A stretch of DNA of 64,000 nucleotides from Aurantiochytrium sp. KH105 (Eukaryota; Sar; Bigyra; Thraustochytrida; Thraustochytriidae). Below are positions 38,093 to 48,399 of this stretch, in pieces. Each line of letters starts with the position of its first letter. The stretch's first letter is position 1. Under the pieces are notes generated by a model. It saw only the letters and a program-made list of their open reading frames with translations. It had not been told where the DNA came from and did not search any database. The stretch covers positions 28,271 to 92,270 of the forward strand of contig BGKB01000225.1 of assembly GCA_003116975.1 (NCBI GenBank), given 5' to 3'. A program made the translations under genes and the position numbers.

Positions 38093-39139
38093 TCAACGGC
38101 GTCTCCTTCGCTTCGACGGGGGATTCCCAAATGACCCAAACCCAAGCGGCAACATGGCCCGCATCTGAGCCTCGGAGATGGCGCGTTCTATTGGACATTG
38201 CTGCGCAGCGTCAGCGTTCAGGCCTACCCGCATCCGCTCCCGAAATTGGACGCATGGGTTGGCGATAAAACGCACGCCAGACGTGCCCTCCGTTGGTGCA
38301 AAATTCTTGCCGCGGGCGTGCAGCAAGAATGGGTGGCACAACGCTACATCGCCAGCTTTACCGCGCACCTCAACAGGCTGATCAAGAGCGCCTGGAATAC
38401 GCATAGCGCGTTTCGAGACTTGACTGCCTGGTAAACCTTGCGAGGCCTCGGGAGTCGCATCCATGAGGACCTTGGTGACCGCTACATGGGAACCCGAGGC
38501 AAGAGCGGTCCCTCCACACTCGGGACCAATGTCGCTAAAGAGAAATATGGGCAATAGTGCTTGCTCTGCGCTGTCAAGACGGTGCGCAAAGTGCGCGCCA
38601 TCGACGTGCCAAGCACCATCGGCGCCCCACTCCTGCTTGTCTGCCCTTTCCTCTGGCCACGAGATAGCCCACCAACCAAGTCCAAACTTGTCCTCGTGCC
38701 AACGATCTCGACCTCCGGTGAGCTGGTCGATGGCTCTCAAGACCCGAGCAGAGAGTACCTCATTCACCCAGTCTCGCTCCAGATATTCAACGGCTGCTTC
38801 GCTCGAACCTCGAGCATCCTGCTTGGTCTCTACTTTGGGAGAATCTTGCCGTGAGGGCGAAGGCGCTCGCCCAGGCGGGAAAAAGACCTTGCGCATGCCA
38901 ACATGGTGCGGCCAGCTCGACCGTTCTTCCCGCTGAATTCCATGTGTCGCTCTGAGTTGAGGCCACAATTCTGTTTCTCGAACACGATGGGCTACATTTG
39001 GAGAAAACCCCTCGCGAAGCATTACATAGCCATCACGGACAAAGGCTTCTATGTCTTCTGGCGAAAGCACCTCCTCAACCGAGGGCACCGGTGTGGTAGT
39101 ATGGGCGCTCTGGTGATCCGTAGCGCTCAAAATTGTCAT
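38093..39139 (-). CDS. Phytanoyl-CoA dioxygenase-like Fe(II)/2-oxoglutarate oxygenase
   Basis: 348 residues from the proposed ATG at 39139. The domain starts about residue 27 (LSPEDIEAFVRDGYVMLREG, the usual PhyH entry helix and strand). Iron-binding residues are seen as WHVDGAH (HxD) and a distal His in HPFLLHARGKN, followed by an Arg (GVRFI) expected to bind 2-oxoglutarate. Between them sits FLFSDIGPECGGTALASGSH, typical of the PhyH family. The substrate is unknown: the family includes phytanoyl-CoA hydroxylases and many uncharacterised hydroxylases. The C-terminus is an Arg run (KRRRRR). The proposed start lies inside the 3' end of the coiled-coil gene on the same strand in another frame (65-nt overlap). 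A later Met would remove part of the domain, so either the overlap is real or the first exon lies elsewhere. Confidence 0.8.
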   Translation of the reverse strand: MTILSATDHQSAHTTTPVPSVEEVLSPEDIEAFVRDGYVMLREGFSPNVAHRVRETELWPQLRATHGIQREERSSWPHHVGMRKVFFPPGRAPSPSRQDSPKVETKQDARGSSEAAVEYLERDWVNEVLSARVLRAIDQLTGGRDRWHEDKFGLGWWAISWPEERADKQEWGADGAWHVDGAHFAHRLDSAEQALLPIFLFSDIGPECGGTALASGSHVAVTKVLMDATPEASQGLPGSQVSKRAMRIPGALDQPVEVRGKAGDVALCHPFLLHARGKNFAPTEGTSGVRFIANPCVQFRERMRVGLNADAAQQCPIERAISEAQMRAMLPLGFGSFGNPPSKRRRRR

Positions 39140-40466
39140 ATGCTGGGCTGTTTCCTCGAGCGTACGAGTTGCTTGATGTCGTGGTGGAGGCGGCGACGGT
39201 GGTGGCGGCGGCGGAGGAGGTGGTCGTGGCGGGATGGGATGGAGTGACGCTAAAACGTGACTCTCCATAGGTTCGATGCCAGGCCGCATCCTCTCGTCCT
39301 CCGTTTCTTGAGTCGTTTCCGAGGTACTGTCTTTCGCTTGCATCCTTGTGATGGAAAAGTGGACTTTGAATCTGCTGCGAGCGAAGGTCAGGATTCTGCG
39401 TAGGTACAAAAGGATTTGATGCAGGTAAATAAGGTCTGGTTTCACTCCGCGACGGCGTACGCTCTGCTCCCCAGTTTGAACCTTCTGCTACAAGAGGGTC
39501 AGACGGGAGCGCTCGAAGTTTGTCTCGAAGGCGATCAAGGAGCTTGTTTGTACGTCTTTCCTGAACGTCAAGCGCTTCGGCCAGAGCGGCGCGATCCGTG
39601 TCTGCGTTGCGCCGGAGCGTCCCCACCTTGGTCTCTAGATCCTCTGTACGTATAACTAGCGTGTCGAGCTGCTCCTTGAATCGCTCGATTGGCTCGTTGG
39701 CGTGCGCCGACGAAGCGCCGTTTTGGGCAAGCGGAAGCCTGCTGCGAAGATCCGCAAGTTTGCCTTCGAGATCCGAAGCCCTCCTATCAAGATCGGTGAG
39801 CTGTGCGAGTCGATTATTTTCAGTATTCTCGTGCCTTGTCTCAACCGCGTCCAGGCGATCTGCCAGGTCTTTGTAGCGCTCGTCGCCTTGCGCCGAAGCC
39901 TCGAGTTGCACGTCGGCGAGTTTGGTTTGAAGTCTAGCAAGGGCTCTCGCGTTCTCCTGCACTCGACGATCCAAAGAGCTTGAAATACTTTGGGCTTTAG
40001 GCCCGCTTTGCACAAGCTCGGCAAGGTTGTCGAGGCGAGTCTCCAAGAAGTCGATTCTGCGATCGGATTCTTCTTGGGCTTGGCTCTGTTGGAGGACAAC
40101 TTTGGAGAGCTCGTTGACAGTCTCCGATATAGCGTCTGCAGTAGGGCGCAGGTCTTCGAACGCTTCGTGGCGAAGATCCTCGCAGAGGAGCTCAAGGTCC
40201 TGAAGCCGCTCTTGTTGCTGGGCAAGTAGAGTCCGCGTTTGGGCTTGGCCTGGGGGTGGTGAATGGAGTCGAGGGCTGGCTTCTGCGCGACGGCGCGAGG
40301 TCAGGTCTGTCTGTGTGCGTGGCCTTGTGTGTAAAGTGCCTCTTGTGTGCCCTTTCGGGCTCAGGCGCCGTCGTTGTTGTGCCGCCTTCCTCGTTGTCGC
40401 CGTCGTCGTGGCAAGAGACGGTTTTCTCCTCGTCGTCGTCGTCGTCGTCGTTGCGTGCGCTCGCAT
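39075..40466 (-). CDS. Coiled-coil protein of unknown function
   Basis: 463 residues from the ATG at 40466. The N-terminus is Thr/Arg-rich and partly encoded by a GTC/GAC repeat near 40425-40455. From about residue 75 to 300 there are long heptad-like helices, for example LLAQQQERLQDLELLCEDLR, LDRRVQENARALARLQTKLA and LDRRASDLEGKLADLRSRL, with few breaks. The remaining 160 residues are disordered, rich in Ser, Thr, Asn and Pro. I recognise no named family; SF-assemblin-like or generic cytoskeletal coiled coils are possible. It diverges from the Kelch gene (581 bp) and overlaps the dioxygenase gene at its 3' end. Confidence 0.65.
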   Translation of the reverse strand: MRAHATTTTTTTRRKPSLATTTATTRKAAQQRRRLSPKGHTRGTLHTRPRTQTDLTSRRRAEASPRLHSPPPGQAQTRTLLAQQQERLQDLELLCEDLRHEAFEDLRPTADAISETVNELSKVVLQQSQAQEESDRRIDFLETRLDNLAELVQSGPKAQSISSSLDRRVQENARALARLQTKLADVQLEASAQGDERYKDLADRLDAVETRHENTENNRLAQLTDLDRRASDLEGKLADLRSRLPLAQNGASSAHANEPIERFKEQLDTLVIRTEDLETKVGTLRRNADTDRAALAEALDVQERRTNKLLDRLRDKLRALPSDPLVAEGSNWGAERTPSRSETRPYLPASNPFVPTQNPDLRSQQIQSPLFHHKDASERQYLGNDSRNGGREDAAWHRTYGESRFSVTPSHPATTTSSAAATTVAASTTTSSNSYARGNSPAYDNFERYGSPERPYYHTGALG

Positions 40467-41047
40467 CTGCAAGCTCGTTATCGCGCGACTAATGCTGGCT
40501 GCTACAGCGCTTGCCCTCTTGCTCTGTGCGCGCGTGCGCGCTCTAGTAGATAGATCGCAAGCTTGAGCAGGACAAACTCTATCACTCGTTGCTCACCTCC
40601 TCCTTCTTCTTTCAATCTGCACAACCCATTTCCGAATTCGTCCGTGAGCGCAACCCATTTCGGCACACCGCGGCTCGTCATGATTTTTTCCCAAGGGGTG
40701 CCTGGTTGATCTAACCACCACGAGCACGGCGAGAGACAAGCCCATCGGAGGTAGTAGTCCCCAAACCCCTGCGCTCCTTTCCTTGCCGGCGTGCCTCAGT
40801 GGCTGGCTGATTTTCCTCGAGCGGTGGAGTCCGCTCGGAGCTGCACGACTTTGAGGAGGTGCAGACAGAGAGCTCGAGTAAGACGTGGCTGGAGCTTGTC
40901 GCAGACAAAGACAGCTTGGCTGTCCTGCCCGCCCTGCCTTGCCCTACGCTACTCCACGCCACGCCAGGAGGCAAGGGGGAAAAAAAGCGAGAGGAGGAGA
41001 TCACGAAGAAGCAGAAATAGGAAACAACTTGGACGAACACACATAAG
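40467..41047. promoter_or_regulatory. Divergent promoter region, coiled-coil gene and Kelch gene
   Basis: 581 bp between two divergent start codons. GC-rich near both ends. No core promoter element or RNA gene is evident. Confidence 0.4.
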
Positions 41048-42826
41048 ATGAGCCTGCACGACGCGCTGTACCAGAGCGAGGGCGAGCAAGAGGAGGCTGC
41101 GGCTCGCAACGAGGATGAGGAGGTCATTGACGTGGAAGAGATTCTGCGAAAGTACACCACGAAAAAGAAGTCAGCAAGCCCGCAACGAAGCGAGGATGGC
41201 GAAAGCGTTGTCTTGCGCAACCTGACTGCCGAAGTGGAGGCGGAAAGCGAGTTGCCAGATGATTTTGCGAGCCGCAAGACGCGCGATGGGCGCGTGGAGC
41301 TCCAACTTTCTTCGTTTACCGGCCGCATCGTGCTTCCTATGGGCGTCAAGGTGATTTCTCAAACGAGCACGCGAAGGCGCGAGGCGCCTTGTGACAGCTC
41401 TTACGGGTCAGCGTCGCCACTCATGCATCGCCATGATGACACGGATAGTGGCCAGAGCTCTGATGAGGAAGCGCACGCTGTTCCGCAAAAGAGCTTGCGT
41501 TCGCCCCGAGAAATGGCGACGAAGTCAAAGTTTCTCTCTTCGCCCACATGCACAGACGCAGGTGGTTGTGCAGCCGCTACAGTCGGTGTTGTGGAAGCCA
41601 AGCCTGCAAAGACAGCACGCAAAGAAACACGCCCTGCTCCACGCTGGGGCGCCAGCCTTACGGCGACGCAGCCGGGCAAGATACTCTTGTTTGGTGGCGA
41701 GTCCAAGTCGCACGCAGAGCTCATGGGCGATGTGCATATTTGCACTGTAAACCCAGATGGAAAGAGCGCGACGTGGAGCACGCCTGCTGGGTGGGAGGGG
41801 ACGCCCACAGCCTGGCACTCTGCCACTTATCTGCCCAATACGGGCCATCTTGTCGTATTTGGCGGTGTGACCGAAGAGGGCGAGACCGACGCCTGCAATG
41901 TCTTTGACTGGGACATTGGGCTTTGGTACCCGTTGACGACGAGCGGCCTTGGACCGAGTGCCCGCATGGGCCACTCGGCGTGCGCGCTGGGCAAGGGTGG
42001 GGAGCGACTTTTTATCTTTGGCGGCAAAGCTGGGCGCCGCGAGCTCAACGACCTGTACATGCTCAACACACAGAACTGGCGCTGGACGCGACCCGAAACC
42101 AAGGGAAACGCGCCACGCGCGCGCGTCTTTCATGCATGTGCTGCCGCCGGTCTCCATCGAATGGTGGTGATGGGGGGTCGAATTGGCGAGTCAAAGCTTC
42201 TGGACGATGTGCACGTATTGACCGAGGACACCTTTGGTGCCCTGTCGTGGTCGTCGCCAGTCGTGACCGGCATCTACTTTCGCCCGCGTTGCGGGCATGT
42301 GGCGGTGCCAAAGCCCACTTCAGGCGCCAAAATTTTCATCACGGGTGGATGGGACACCACCAAGAATAAGGTTTACGAGGATATCTTTTGTTTGGATGTG
42401 GATGATGCACACATGACAAATGTTTCGCAAGCAGCAGCATCAACATCAGTAAAAATCAGCGCTGTGAGCGGGCATGGAGCTGCCATTGACGCGCAGTCGG
42501 AAGCCTTGGTCATTTTTGGCGGACAAACTTCGGCGGAGGCGGGCGAGGAGACAATTTCCAATGAAACAGAAGTTGTGCTGCTCGGGCCCGCCAAGGCCGA
42601 GCGGCCAGCCTCTCCTTCAAGTAAGCGAAAGGCCGATGCAGATGTGCGACAAGTAAAGCACGCGACACCGACGCGCGAAGATCGCAAGGTAGCTTCTGCA
42701 TCAAGTTCAACGAAGCGAAAGCTCGCACACAAGGCATCCTCGAAGCAGGACCTCGTTGGGCGACTCGTGAAGCCGCGTCGATATGTGGAGAGGGCGCCCC
42801 CTGCTCTCGACCTGAGTGAACTTTGA
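41048..42826 (+). CDS. Kelch-repeat beta-propeller protein
   Basis: 592 residues, intronless. The N-terminal 195 residues are acidic and low in structure. Kelch-type repeats run from about 200 to 510, with recurring motifs: ILLFGGESKSHAELMGDV, HLVVFGGVTEEGETDACNVF, RLFIFGGKAGRRELNDLYML, MVVMGGRIGESKLLDDVHV, KIFITGGWDTTKNKVYEDIF and LVIFGGQTSAEAGE, six blades. The C-terminal 85 residues are basic and Ser-rich with several KRK clusters, consistent with a nuclear protein. Kelch propellers are protein-interaction modules; no BTB, F-box or other effector domain is visible. Partners cannot be guessed from the sequence. Confidence 0.88.
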   Translation: MSLHDALYQSEGEQEEAAARNEDEEVIDVEEILRKYTTKKKSASPQRSEDGESVVLRNLTAEVEAESELPDDFASRKTRDGRVELQLSSFTGRIVLPMGVKVISQTSTRRREAPCDSSYGSASPLMHRHDDTDSGQSSDEEAHAVPQKSLRSPREMATKSKFLSSPTCTDAGGCAAATVGVVEAKPAKTARKETRPAPRWGASLTATQPGKILLFGGESKSHAELMGDVHICTVNPDGKSATWSTPAGWEGTPTAWHSATYLPNTGHLVVFGGVTEEGETDACNVFDWDIGLWYPLTTSGLGPSARMGHSACALGKGGERLFIFGGKAGRRELNDLYMLNTQNWRWTRPETKGNAPRARVFHACAAAGLHRMVVMGGRIGESKLLDDVHVLTEDTFGALSWSSPVVTGIYFRPRCGHVAVPKPTSGAKIFITGGWDTTKNKVYEDIFCLDVDDAHMTNVSQAAASTSVKISAVSGHGAAIDAQSEALVIFGGQTSAEAGEETISNETEVVLLGPAKAERPASPSSKRKADADVRQVKHATPTREDRKVASASSSTKRKLAHKASSKQDLVGRLVKPRRYVERAPPALDLSEL

Positions 42827-43099
42827 TGCACTCCAAAGAACGCTGCCATGCAAGCGAGCAAACAAGCATGGTAAACGAAGTAGGAAAGGAAGAAAAGAAG
42901 GAAAGATTCAGCCTAAGCTAGAGCTGGAGCTCGGCCAGAACGTTGCGCTTGCTGGCACAACGTTTGAAGGAGAAAAAAAAGAAAGGCTTGGCGGTGCGAG
43001 TAAATGTGAAACTGAAGTAGTGCGGTATGTATTCCTGCAGTAGCGAGATTGATAAACAAAACAGAAGATTGTATTGATGAACGAGTCTCAGAAGCATGT
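42827..43099. other. Convergent 3' intergenic region
   Basis: Short purine-rich gap between the Kelch gene and ADAT2 stop codons. Nothing else is seen. Confidence 0.4.
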
Positions 43100-43702
43100 T
43101 CACGACAAGGTGTCGGCGCCAACATCTTGATCGACTTTTGTCGGGGACGGAGAGGGGGCGGAGAATTTTGCAGCGAGCGTGTCTCTGGATTGCGGGTTCT
43201 CGCGTTGATAGAATTTCTGCAAGAGAGAGACTGCTTCGTCCGCAAGAAGGCCTGCGCGCAGGTCAGCATCTGGGTCGACAGTGATGACGGATCCACATCC
43301 ACCAAACTTGTCGTTGCCGCAGCCAAAGGTGATTTTTCGCACCCCAACCTCGCGCAGCGCGCCGGCGCACATGATGCAGGGCTCGCAGGTTACAAAGAGC
43401 TCGGAAGAAGCGAGAAGGTCCTTTGCGCTGGGTCCAACCCTTGCAAAGAGACGATCGATGGCAACGATTTCCGCGTGGCGCGTTGCATTGGCCTCCTCAT
43501 TGGTTTCGTTGCCGCCACTCGTCAGCACCGTTTCCTCGGCGGCGACGTTTTCTTCACCTTGTCTCACAACAAATACGCAGCCGATCGGAACCTCTCGTCT
43601 CGCGAACGCTGCTTCTCCCTCGGCAAGCGCCGCGCGCATCCAGCGTGCTGCTCCTGCTCCTGCTCCTGCCTCGTGGTGGTTTTCCAGAGAGCTGCTCATC
43701 AT
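43100..43702 (-). CDS. ADAT2: tRNA-specific adenosine-34 deaminase catalytic subunit, ADAT2/Tad2-like
   Basis: 200 residues from the ATG at 43702 (Met-Met start; the longer frame upstream begins with GTG). The CDA-fold active site is complete: TRHAEIVAID supplies the zinc-ligand His76 and catalytic Glu78, and CEPCIMCAGAL supplies Cys109 and Cys112. FGGCGSVI and the C-terminal ADEAVSLLQKFYQRENP are close to ADAT2, separating it from cytosine and guanine deaminases. ADAT2 pairs with ADAT3 to convert adenosine 34 of tRNA anticodons to inosine, needed to read C-ending codons. The ADAT3 partner is not in the window. The 25-residue C-terminal extension is low-complexity. Confidence 0.93.
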   Translation of the reverse strand: MMSSSLENHHEAGAGAGAARWMRAALAEGEAAFARREVPIGCVFVVRQGEENVAAEETVLTSGGNETNEEANATRHAEIVAIDRLFARVGPSAKDLLASSELFVTCEPCIMCAGALREVGVRKITFGCGNDKFGGCGSVITVDPDADLRAGLLADEAVSLLQKFYQRENPQSRDTLAAKFSAPSPSPTKVDQDVGADTLS

Positions 43703-46311
43703 GAGACGTCTGCGTCCGCTTGCCCGGTGGCCCGCCCGACCCACCAGGCTAGGCCCGGTCCAAGTCTTCCTTCGCCTTGGTCTCGTGTCGTCTCGTCTCG
43801 TCTCGTCTCGGTGCTCGCGCTCGCGCTCTCAAGTTTCTCGCCCGCCCCGCCGCGGGGCGCGCAGAAGCGCCGGCGCGCAGATCACCCCAAAATGGATTGT
43901 TGTTGACTCGTCGCGCCCGACCCTTCCTTGTGAATGAATGCAGGCAGAATCGCAGGTGAAGGGGAGAGAGGACGGCGGCCATTCATCGTCCATGCAAACT
44001 GACTGGTGGAGGTGCTCTCCAGCCTGCCATGGCTGGCGGGCCTCTGCCTGCCGAGGCTGCCTGGCCGTGCAGTTTGCAGGGCCGAGCTTCTTCTGGGACA
44101 TGCATCATGCGCGAAATGAGCTCAGAGGATCGGGGACTCGCCTTCTCCTCCAAGTCCCGGTCCCATCCTAAATCATAATTGTGACTCACTGCACAGGTCA
44201 CAGTCCACTTCGCTTGCCACCTCGCTGCTGCATGTGCCGGCTGCTGCAGCTGCAGTTGCAGCTGCAGCTGCTCCTCGTCGAGCCCCGCGGACATTTCTCG
44301 CCTGCTCCACCCCTGCCCTCGCGCCCCGGGTCCAGCTTTCAGCGGCTTCGAGACCCCCTCGGCCTTGCTATCCACGCTGTGCATGCACGCCGCGCACAGC
44401 ACACCGCGCACAGCATCTGTATCTGTATGCATGCATCTGCCTGTATGCACGCAGCTGCAGGCAGCTGCCTGGCTGCAGTCCATGCTCGCCTCTGCCGCGG
44501 GAACGATCCGCGCACGGCGCCGAGCTTTTCGGTCCGTGAGCCGGGCTCGACGCGACTGGGACCGGCGCGACGGAGGCCCCTCGCGAGGGACGCGGCACCT
44601 CCGCGGACGCAGACGGGCGTGGCGAGAGAGGGGCTGGACTGGATTCGAGAGGATCGTACAGAGTCGGCTGGCGATACGACTGCGAGCAGGATGTACGTGC
44701 GCGCTGCGCCTCGTTTTGCGTTGATCGCGGTGGTTGTATTGGCTACGCACACGACGTAGTAGGGACGATCTCGTGCCGCGGAGGATCCCAGCGCCGCCCT
44801 GCCGCCGCGTCCCGGCTGCACTGGCCGCAGCCGCTGCAGCTGCAGCTGCAAAGGAAGAAAGGGCCGCGGCCCTGCCGGTGCTGCCCATTCGCGTGGCGGG
44901 CAACGGCGCAGAGCACAGAGCACGGAGAGAGCAGCCGGGCTCGAGCACGGAGGCGAGGCCGGACGCGGGCGAGGCGACGCGCAAGCCAACGTCTCTCCCC
45001 GCGCGCGCACGGGACCCGGGGAGGAGGCGCTGTTCTGGAGCGGAAGGCACAGCGAGTCCGGTGGCAGCGGCGCGGCGCACGTGCGCGAGGCAGATGAGCC
45101 TCGCGGGGAAACGTGGGAGGCGCGGGCCGCCTTAACGCGCGCGAGGGGCGGGAAGGGGCCGGGGCGCGCGGACAGAGAGGAGGAGAGAGGAGGGGAACGG
45201 GAGGAACCACCTTACGTAGCGGAGACTTTTCTCCAGGCACGGGCCGCGACATGCGAGGAGGGAATGTGAGGGGCGTACCAAGGCTTGGTTTACTCACGGC
45301 GGATCCCAGTGGAGGTTTCCTCCGGTATGGATTTTCCGAGTGGACAAAGCGAGCGGGGTTGACCAAGTGTGGGATTCCGAGGCGATCACGTGGTATGGCC
45401 TTGCAATCCTGCCTCAGTGGTATAGTTGGAGACTGCGGGTGTAACCCCCCTCGCCACGAGCGAGGACACACTAAGACTGGGCTTGGCGTATGAGGGCACG
45501 GATCCACCAGTGAAGGGAGTCGCAGCGATGCCCAGTGGACACGTCCACTGCGGGGCGGCTCCGGAAATCGTTCAAACCTGGGCAGATCAAATTCAAATTC
45601 GAAAAGCAGCAACAAGCAGCCAGGTAGCCAGGCAGTCAGGCACGTACGCCCGCTCGCGCGTGCGTGCGCTCGTCAGTCCGCACGCCCTCGCGCCCGCGCC
45701 GACCCCGCGCGCGCCCAGCCGCCCTCCACGCGCGCGTTGCCCGCTCCCCCGCCCACCCGCCCCCCCGCCCCCGCGCCCCCGCGCGCGGTCTCGCACCGGA
45801 CGGACAGCGAGCGAGGGCCGGCAAAGCGGTAACAAGGCCGCTCTTGCCCCCTCGCTTCCCCCGCTCCGAGACACCCGCCCCGAGGCAGCCCAGCCCAGTC
45901 TAGCGTGCGCCACGCGCGCTAGGCCAGCGAGACAGCCAGCCCAGCGCGGCGTAGCAGCGCAGCGAAGCAGGCAAGGTCTGTCTGATCGAGCCGCGTGCGC
46001 GAGAGAGAAAAGACCGACAGACAAGACAGACGCAAAAAGGCACCCCTTTACTACTATAAAAGAGGCCCGCCAGTACACGCATACGCGCAAGGACAAGGAC
46101 AACAGCGTCGCGCTCGAGGAGAAGCAGATCGCGTGCTCGTATCGCTCGAGCCCGTCTGCTAAAGAGTACAACAAGCACAAGAACAACAACAGGAAAGTCT
46201 TTCCGCCAGTCGAACTTTGAGGAAAGTAAAATAAAAAGTAGCAGAGCACGTACCAACAGACGAGAGCAAGCTCCAGAGCGTACACAGCCGAACGACAACA
46301 AAGAGCGCAAG
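43703..46311. promoter_or_regulatory. Large divergent intergenic region, possibly holding a structured RNA
   Basis: 2.6 kb between divergent genes with no supported coding sequence. Repeats: GTCTC pentamers at about 43777-43811; palindromic CTGCAG/CAGCTG clusters at about 44236-44278, 44446-44480 and 44826-44850; TGCATGCA near 44425. The segment 45240-45600 is less repetitive and contains short perfect hairpins (GGAGG/CCTCC at about 45311-45323; CAGTGGA/TCCACTG at 45533-45550). The interval 45620-45860 is extremely GC-rich and C-skewed. Confidence 0.45.
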
Positions 46312-47370
46312 ATGACATCAACGCCGGCGGAAAGCAAGACGCAGCAGCAGGCGCAACTTCATCAGCAACAGCAGCAGCAGCAGAAGCGACTTTCCTCGCG
46401 ACTCGCGAGCGTGTCGGAATCCAAATCGGACGACGACCAGAGCAGCGCCCGCAGTGAGCGCAGCGAGTCCTCCGTAGACTTTGCCATGCCCGAACAATGC
46501 GCAGAGGGTGGCCTCAACCTCGAGATCACACAGAATCCTCTGCAAGTGTTCTGGAAAGATGAAGGTGGTCGCGGCAACTACCTCACCGCCACAGCCACCG
46601 TGCGCGGCGTCGAACAATACGGCAAAGTTACCATCATCCCGAGTCTCATGTACGAGAACTTTGCCGAAGTTGAAGATGCCGAGGAGATCCTTCGCGTCAT
46701 TTCCGTCGAGCCCAAGATGGTGACTCGTTCCGGACAACGCGTCACGGTCAAGTTCCGCATTGAAAAGGTGAGCCGCCGTAAAGATGGTCGCAAGTTCCGT
46801 CTTTCCCTTGGCTGCGACAAGGAGGGCGCGCTCGCAGAGCGAGCCTGCACTTCTCCTGTCATGGTTCTCTCCAAGCGCAAGTCCCAAGCTGCGGTTCTCC
46901 AAGCGCACAATGGCTACCGTGCTCCTGCAGGCACCCCCGCGCGCAAGACGTCCGGCGTCAAGCGTAAGGCTGCGCACACGCAGCGTCGCTCGTCTCTCCC
47001 CGTGACCAAGGTGGAGCATCAACAGCACATGCACCATCATCCGCAGCACCAAGCCCACATGCATCATCCTCAACAAGCTCCGGCGCACCACCACGTCGCC
47101 CAGCTTGATGCCCTTCGTACCACTGTGGGTGCGCTTGAATCGAAGCTCTCGGCGCTTGTGGACAGAGTCATCTACCTCGAGAAGGAGAACAAGCGCCAGG
47201 CTATTGCCCTTGCGGAGAGCTTTCGCGCCCCGGAACCGGAGCCAGTGTCTTCGCCCAGCACCCATGCATTCGAGGACGACTTTGGCGAGTGGAACATGGA
47301 CAACACCAACCCCGATCTCTCCTTCAACTTTGGCCTGCCGAGTGGCGCAGCTTCTCCGGCCGATTTCTAA
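46312..47370 (+). CDS. Putative DNA-binding regulator with beta-rich domain and coiled coil
   Basis: 352 residues, intronless. Residues 1-55 are Gln/Ser-rich (polyQ at 18-24). A conserved-looking beta-rich domain spans about 68-190, with strands such as YLTATATVRGV, GKVTIIPSLMYEN and QRVTVKFRIEKVSRRKDGRKF, closing with SPVMVLSKRK. The VSRRKDGRKFRLSL...SPV.VLSK pattern resembles, from memory, a domain in other heterokont proteins of regulator type, but I cannot name the family. A basic stretch (210-227) may be a nuclear localisation signal, then a His/Gln-rich linker (235-262), a heptad segment LDALRTTVGALESKLSALVD (265-300) likely to dimerise, and an acidic/aromatic tail (FEDDFGEW...LSFNFGL) like an activation domain. 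Transcription-factor role is inference from this layout. Confidence 0.75.
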   Translation: MTSTPAESKTQQQAQLHQQQQQQQKRLSSRLASVSESKSDDDQSSARSERSESSVDFAMPEQCAEGGLNLEITQNPLQVFWKDEGGRGNYLTATATVRGVEQYGKVTIIPSLMYENFAEVEDAEEILRVISVEPKMVTRSGQRVTVKFRIEKVSRRKDGRKFRLSLGCDKEGALAERACTSPVMVLSKRKSQAAVLQAHNGYRAPAGTPARKTSGVKRKAAHTQRRSSLPVTKVEHQQHMHHHPQHQAHMHHPQQAPAHHHVAQLDALRTTVGALESKLSALVDRVIYLEKENKRQAIALAESFRAPEPEPVSSPSTHAFEDDFGEWNMDNTNPDLSFNFGLPSGAASPADF

Positions 47371-48399
47371 GATTTCAGGCCCCAAGAATTGTACACATTG
47401 CACACACACACACACCAACACACACCGCTCACCCACATTTTCACGTACACACATCCGCTTTACACCCCTATACACATACACAAATACACACACACGCTGA
47501 CATTTGTCATAGCGAGCGAGCACCTCGAGCGTGCTCATGCATAGACATAGAAGTAGGCCGCCTGCACATGCGGAGGTGGATGGCTCCACTTCAGAGTTGC
47601 GATTTTCAAGGGCAAGGGTTCGCATACCGGAACGAGTGGGATGAATGATGCGACGGACAACTCTGTCTATTCGCATTCTCTTCTTCTCGTCCCGCGCAAG
47701 ATCTGAATGGGAGTTTGAACCTACGGTTTGGCGTCTTTTCGTCAAGCCGCCATCGGTTCCTCTTTCTCGATCGCTCCCCCCTTTTATGTGTTCACTGCTA
47801 TCCTCAACGGCTCGAGACTCGACCGAACGGCCAACCAACCGTAACAACGAGGTTTTGGCTGGTGTCAAGAAGTCAAGAAGACGAAAATGACTCTCGAGGG
47901 TAGCCGTGACACGCCTGTACACATTGTAAATGAAAAGCATGCATCCTAACCCGACGCCTGCCCACAGCTTCGCAACGCTGCACGAGCTTGAACCCCTCGT
48001 CAATGCGACGTGTTCAAACGTGATCTTGCGCAAGTCCCGCGCTTGGACACATGTACATAAAATTACATACAACGATTCATAGCACGTATACATCTTCCTA
48101 CCTTCCCATCGCTAGCGTCTAAGTCGACATTTATTTATTTTTTCCCCATCAAGTTTGTGCAAACGATCGCCCTCGAAAGCCAGCCAATCAGCAAGACAGC
48201 AGCCAGCCAGCGAGTTAGCTGGACAGACACCTCATTCATCGATTCTAGAAGAGGAAGAAAAACAATATTTCGTTCGATCGATCGATGAATTGATTAAGCT
48301 TCGTTGCACAATACGAGACAAAGTCAAAGGATGCGCGAGGCTAGTCCAGGTTCACCGTCGATCCAGAGTGCTAGAGTACGAGGTGCAGACCCACCTCAG
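47371..48399. other. Convergent 3' intergenic region with CA-rich tract
   Basis: A CA-rich microsatellite-like tract covers about 47399-47495. The rest is lower-GC with a GATC repeat near 48275-48287. The long minus-strand frame spanning 46318-48093 is a shadow of the gene before it and is not supported here. Confidence 0.4.

Noticed and set aside
43983-45080. 365-codon minus-strand frame between ADAT2 and the regulator
   Set aside because: Low-complexity Arg/Ala/Ser-rich translation of CTGCAG-rich sequence; no domain and competing frames on both strands.
45400-45580. tRNA gene suggested by A-box-like and B-box-like words
   Set aside because: The boxes are about 150 bp apart, and no cloverleaf with paired acceptor, D and T arms can be drawn; kept only as a possible Pol III transcript.
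46318-48093. 591-codon minus-strand frame opposite the putative regulator
   Set aside because: It mirrors the plus-strand gene and its CA-rich 3' flank; composition is not protein-like and the plus frame has clear structure.
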